This document shows positions 61,712 to 64,000 of a stretch of 64,000 nucleotides of DNA, in pieces. Below the pieces are notes generated by a model. The model had not been told where the DNA came from. It searched no databases and worked only from the letters and a program-made list of their open reading frames with translations. The position numbers and the translations under genes were made by a program. Numbering within the stretch: position 1 is the first letter of the stretch; the number at the start of each line of letters is the position of its first letter. The DNA comes from CAZDET01 sp964504335 (GTDB lineage: Bacteria > Bacteroidota > Bacteroidia > Chitinophagales > Saprospiraceae): the NCBI GenBank assembly GCA_964504335.1, contig CAZDET010000006.1:62001-126000 (forward strand). The letters are read 5' to 3'.

Positions 61712-62428
61712 TTAAATGATATTACCCACCAACCGCTGCTTCAGTTCATTACCCGAAAAGACCCACACCAACTCATAGGAACCAGCTCCGTCAGAATTCC
61801 ACTGATGTACAAAATAGGTATCCCCGTTTTTGAAGACGTGAAGGTCGTCGTTCGTACATTCGAACAGGTCATCGTAGAAAACCCTGTGAATAGGTACTTT
61901 CCTATCGTCAATTACGACCGTGATCCCATTCACCGCCACCCTTGGCAGATTGCCGGCTGTACCCCATGCGTATCGCCCATTGACCGTGCTTGGTATTGAG
62001 GTTGTATCTAGTTGTTCAATCATTTTTTCCTTCGGATTAAAATCAGCCAGCTGGTAGATGAAGGTCACCTCTCCGTTTGTTACTCGCTCCAACTCCGTAA
62101 TGGGCTTGATTCTTGATCGGTGGATGTACCCTTCCGTCAACCCATTCCGGCCACATCCCATCGAGAATATATTCGCCGGCAGGTACACCTTGATCCAATC
62201 CGGATGGGTACTGTCTTCTCCTTTATCGTAGTAGAAGAACACTTCATTTTCGTATACTTTGTGAATGACCGTTGCTTCGATATCCGGAGATTTTCGCACG
62301 TTCGTCCACCCGTCCGGATCTTGAATGATGGCTACGGTACTCCACACATCCAGCACGGCATCAGCATCCTGAGCCAAGACAGCGATGCTCGAAAGCACGC
62401 CAAATAGAATCGATATTGCCGATCTCAT
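61712..62428 (-). CDS. SH3b-domain secreted protein of unknown role
   Basis: A 238-residue exported protein with a signal peptide (about 1-19). Residues about 35-115 resemble a bacterial SH3 domain: I-Q-D-P-D-G-W-T-N-V-R-K-S-P, E-N-E-V-F-F-Y-Y, and a W-I-K-V-Y-L strand. The C-terminal half (about 130-238) is a separate beta-rich region with H-R-V-F-Y-D-D-L-F-E-C and Y-E-L-V-W-V-F-S. SH3b domains often bind cell-wall peptides; here no wall enzyme domain is attached. It lies 16 bases downstream of the TPR lipoprotein gene, so the two probably form an operon. Confidence 0.7.
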   Translation of the reverse strand: MRSAISILFGVLSSIAVLAQDADAVLDVWSTVAIIQDPDGWTNVRKSPDIEATVIHKVYENEVFFYYDKGEDSTHPDWIKVYLPANIFSMGCGRNGLTEGYIHRSRIKPITELERVTNGEVTFIYQLADFNPKEKMIEQLDTTSIPSTVNGRYAWGTAGNLPRVAVNGITVVIDDRKVPIHRVFYDDLFECTNDDLHVFKNGDTYFVHQWNSDGAGSYELVWVFSGNELKQRLVGNII

Positions 62429-62444
62429 AAAGATAGATTATTAA

Positions 62445-63494
62445 TTACTGCGAAGAGTGGGCAAACAGCCGCTCCCAGTCGGATTCAGCGGCCAGATAGG
62501 CAAACGAATATTCGTTGCCATTGTCCAGCAAATCCTGATAGTAGGCCTTGGCTCGGGCGGTATCCCGTTGGTGGTACAAATACCAATTTCCCAGCCCGTA
62601 GTTGTACACGTCATTAGCCGATGAGCGGTTACTTTCCGGTTTCAGCGCTTCCTCGGTGATCAGCCCCTTGTAAAACCGGCACATGTCGTAATAACTTGTA
62701 TTCTCGATGATATCCATATCGGCGGTCACCTTGCTGATAGCAGCGCTGGCTGCTTCTTCTTTACCCATTCTGCGAAGGATCATATAGAGCCAATGACCTC
62801 CGGAAACGATGTTGTCGTCGTAGCGTTCCGTAACGGCCCTCTTGCTAAAGGCGCGCAACGCATTTTCCATATCATTTTTCAGATAGTAAGCCAATCCCAA
62901 ATGATACCAGATGTTTCCGTGCAATGTGGTCAGTGGAATATTTCGCTCGTTGGGTAAGCCATCGGGTTCAATCTGGTCTTTCTGGCCTTCTATCAAGGTT
63001 ACGGCGGTTTCAAAATCTTCGATCGCTTTGTCGTATTGCCTCAACGAAAGGTATCGATGCCCCCGGTGCCGGTACATTCGAGCGTCATTCGGGTGTTTTT
63101 GTGTTCCAGTTGTATAAATGTCAATTGCATCCTGATATTGGCCCAGATAGGCCGTTCTCCGGCCGTACCAGATCAGCGCATCCGGATCGTCTGGGTGTTC
63201 GAGGTAATTGTTCTTTGCGATTTCAAAGTTCTCCAGAAATTGCGCGGGAATTTCCTCGGAGCGTACTAGCGAATCTGCAATCGCGTTAGTCGCTTCCGGT
63301 TTCTCTTTTGCCGCATCATCGGCAGCTGCACGTTCCTCGTCGGTACTTGGTTGACAGGAAATTAGGCCTGCCATTATCATAACAATTAATCCAGTGCTTA
63401 AGAAGGCTATGCTAACAGCTCTCCATGTACTTTTCTGACCTCCTTCTTTGCGTTTAAGTAAATCTATTTTGCTCATTTCATTCTCTTTTTTCAT
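62445..63494 (-). CDS. TPR-repeat lipoprotein
   Basis: A 349-residue exported protein with an unusually long charged N-region before the signal helix, then a lipobox-like L-I-S-C near residue 47. Tetratricopeptide repeats follow from about residue 85: A-L-I-W-Y-G-R-R-T-A-Y-L-G-Q-Y-Q-D-A-I, R-H-R-G-H-R-Y-L-S-L-R-Q-Y-D-K-A-I and Y-H-L-G-L-A-Y-Y-L-K are clear repeat cores. TPR lipoproteins in Bacteroidota act as scaffolds; no specific role is implied. It is co-directional with the SH3b gene, and separated from the upstream BNR-type gene by a hairpin. Confidence 0.82.
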   Translation of the reverse strand: MKKENEMSKIDLLKRKEGGQKSTWRAVSIAFLSTGLIVMIMAGLISCQPSTDEERAAADDAAKEKPEATNAIADSLVRSEEIPAQFLENFEIAKNNYLEHPDDPDALIWYGRRTAYLGQYQDAIDIYTTGTQKHPNDARMYRHRGHRYLSLRQYDKAIEDFETAVTLIEGQKDQIEPDGLPNERNIPLTTLHGNIWYHLGLAYYLKNDMENALRAFSKRAVTERYDDNIVSGGHWLYMILRRMGKEEAASAAISKVTADMDIIENTSYYDMCRFYKGLITEEALKPESNRSSANDVYNYGLGNWYLYHQRDTARAKAYYQDLLDNGNEYSFAYLAAESDWERLFAHSSQ

Positions 63495-63501
63495 TAAAGG
63501 A

Positions 63502-63541
63502 ACGATCGAGGCGCTCGCTGTAGCAGGCGCGCCTCGATCGT
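63502..63541 (-). terminator. Perfect inverted repeat, likely terminator of the BNR-type gene
   Basis: ACGATCGAGGCGC pairs perfectly with GCGCCTCGATCGT (13 bp) around a 14-base loop. It lies 6 bases after the stop of the gene at the right edge and 8 bases before the TPR gene start. The T run on the - strand is weak, so it may also block transcription from either side. Confidence 0.7.
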
Positions 63542-63547
63542 CAGCTA

Positions 63548-64000
63548 TTATTGCTTTAACTGCAGCACCCGGCCCGGCGTCCAGGGAGCCTGGTTGGCGT
63601 TTAGTTCGGCGTCGATGGCAGGGATATCCGTTTCCAGGATGCCTTTCAGGATGGCGAGTACCGGTCCAAGTTTTTCTTCAGCGATCCGCTTGACCATCCT
63701 AGCCGTCTCTGTGGGATCGGTGCTGCTCGACATCCCTGCGTAGATAGCCGTATTGATGCGGCTGCTCAGGGAGGGTGCCTGGTCGATCTCCAACTGACGC
63801 TTCAGCGGGTCGCCGTACATCTCGATCCGAAGGTCCTTCAGCTTGGCTTCAAGCGCGTCTAGCCGCTGGTCGAGTGATGCACTTTCTATGAGGCGTGCGG
63901 CTGCGCGGTAATAGGGAAGGAGGTCATTGAGCTCGTTGTAAGCGCTGCGGGCTCCGTTGGCCGACTTGGACAACTGCATCAAATCGCGGTGGAAGGCCAG
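63548..64000 (-). CDS. C-terminal end of a large BNR/VPS10-type beta-propeller protein, truncated by window edge
   Basis: The last 150 residues of a gene that continues beyond base 64000; the frame is open to the edge. The visible part is helical, with L-P-Y-Y-R-A-A-A-R-L-I, D-Q-R-L-D-A-L-E-A-K-L, a conserved L-S-S-R-I-N-T-A-I-Y-A-G segment and the end W-T-P-G-R-V-L-Q-L. This C-terminal helical domain with a terminal P-W-T-P-G-R is typical of large secreted VPS10/BNR-repeat proteins of Bacteroidota (often called sortilin- or glycosidase-like). Only family resemblance of the tail can be seen; the propeller lies outside the window. Confidence 0.6.
   Translation of the reverse strand: MAFHRDLMQLSKSANGARSAYNELNDLLPYYRAAARLIESASLDQRLDALEAKLKDLRIEMYGDPLKRQLEIDQAPSLSSRINTAIYAGMSSSTDPTETARMVKRIAEEKLGPVLAILKGILETDIPAIDAELNANQAPWTPGRVLQLKQ

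Overview
The window is chromosomal DNA from a Bacteroidota bacterium. The evidence is a giant surface protein with SprB-type repeats and a type IX secretion (T9SS) type B C-terminal domain, a PorP/SprF partner gene directly after it, a DUF5916 outer-membrane-type protein, many Bacteroidota-style lipoproteins, and upstream elements matching the Bacteroidota -7 box TAnnTTTG. Gene content and moderate GC would fit a free-living Saprospiraceae/Lewinella-like organism; this placement is inference. The sequence is a draft: two runs of exactly 100 N interrupt short tandem repeats.

Region 1 (1-6.6 kb, + strand): the 3' part of a SulP anion transporter, a DUF72 protein, polyphosphate kinase (ppk1), tRNA-Gly(GCC) with its own promoter and terminator, adenylosuccinate lyase (purB), and a small YqaE/Pmp3-like membrane protein. 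Region 2 (6.6-13.1 kb, - strand): a 1542-residue exported protein of unknown function and the translationally coupled pair folD-prmA. Region 3 (13.3-23 kb, + strand): an 1817-residue T9SS adhesin, its PorP/SprF partner, Lon protease and a PyrR-like phosphoribosyltransferase. Region 4 (23-31.8 kb, mixed strands): mutS2, a DUF5916 protein, two convergent short-chain dehydrogenases with abutting stop codons, a SnoaL-like protein, an unknown membrane protein and tpiA.

Region 5 (31.8-38.4 kb): an 8-bp tandem repeat containing the first gap, a LexA/S24-type self-cleaving regulator overlapping a small conserved-looking gene, a single-domain response regulator behind a long leader, a second 8-bp repeat, a penicillin-acylase-family enzyme, and an unknown three-helix membrane protein with a large periplasmic beta domain.

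Region 6 (38.4-64 kb) is entirely on the - strand. It is a run of small-molecule enzymes and secreted lipoproteins: DinB-like protein, three acetyltransferases, M20 amidohydrolase, stand-alone E2 acyltransferase, MORN lipoprotein, two serine beta-lactamase-like hydrolases, PqqB-like MBL protein, DUF4199 protein, SnoaL-like lipoproteins, a DUF6265/zinc-ribbon/hydrolase fusion, alpha/beta hydrolase, M24 peptidase, exported acetolactate-decarboxylase-like lipoprotein, GH13 glucosidase, seven-bladed SBBP propeller, nitroreductase, RibD-like reductase, AceK, SH3b and TPR proteins. It also holds two gene remnants (a VOC/glyoxalase gene beside the second gap and a PIN-domain toxin beside aceK), which mark it as an accessory, rearranging part of the chromosome.

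The strongest working unit is the adhesin plus SprF-like partner, a probable T9SS cargo-helper pair for surface attachment or gliding. The most unusual non-genic signal is a set of intergenic arrays built from different 7-8 bp words, two of which broke the assembly.
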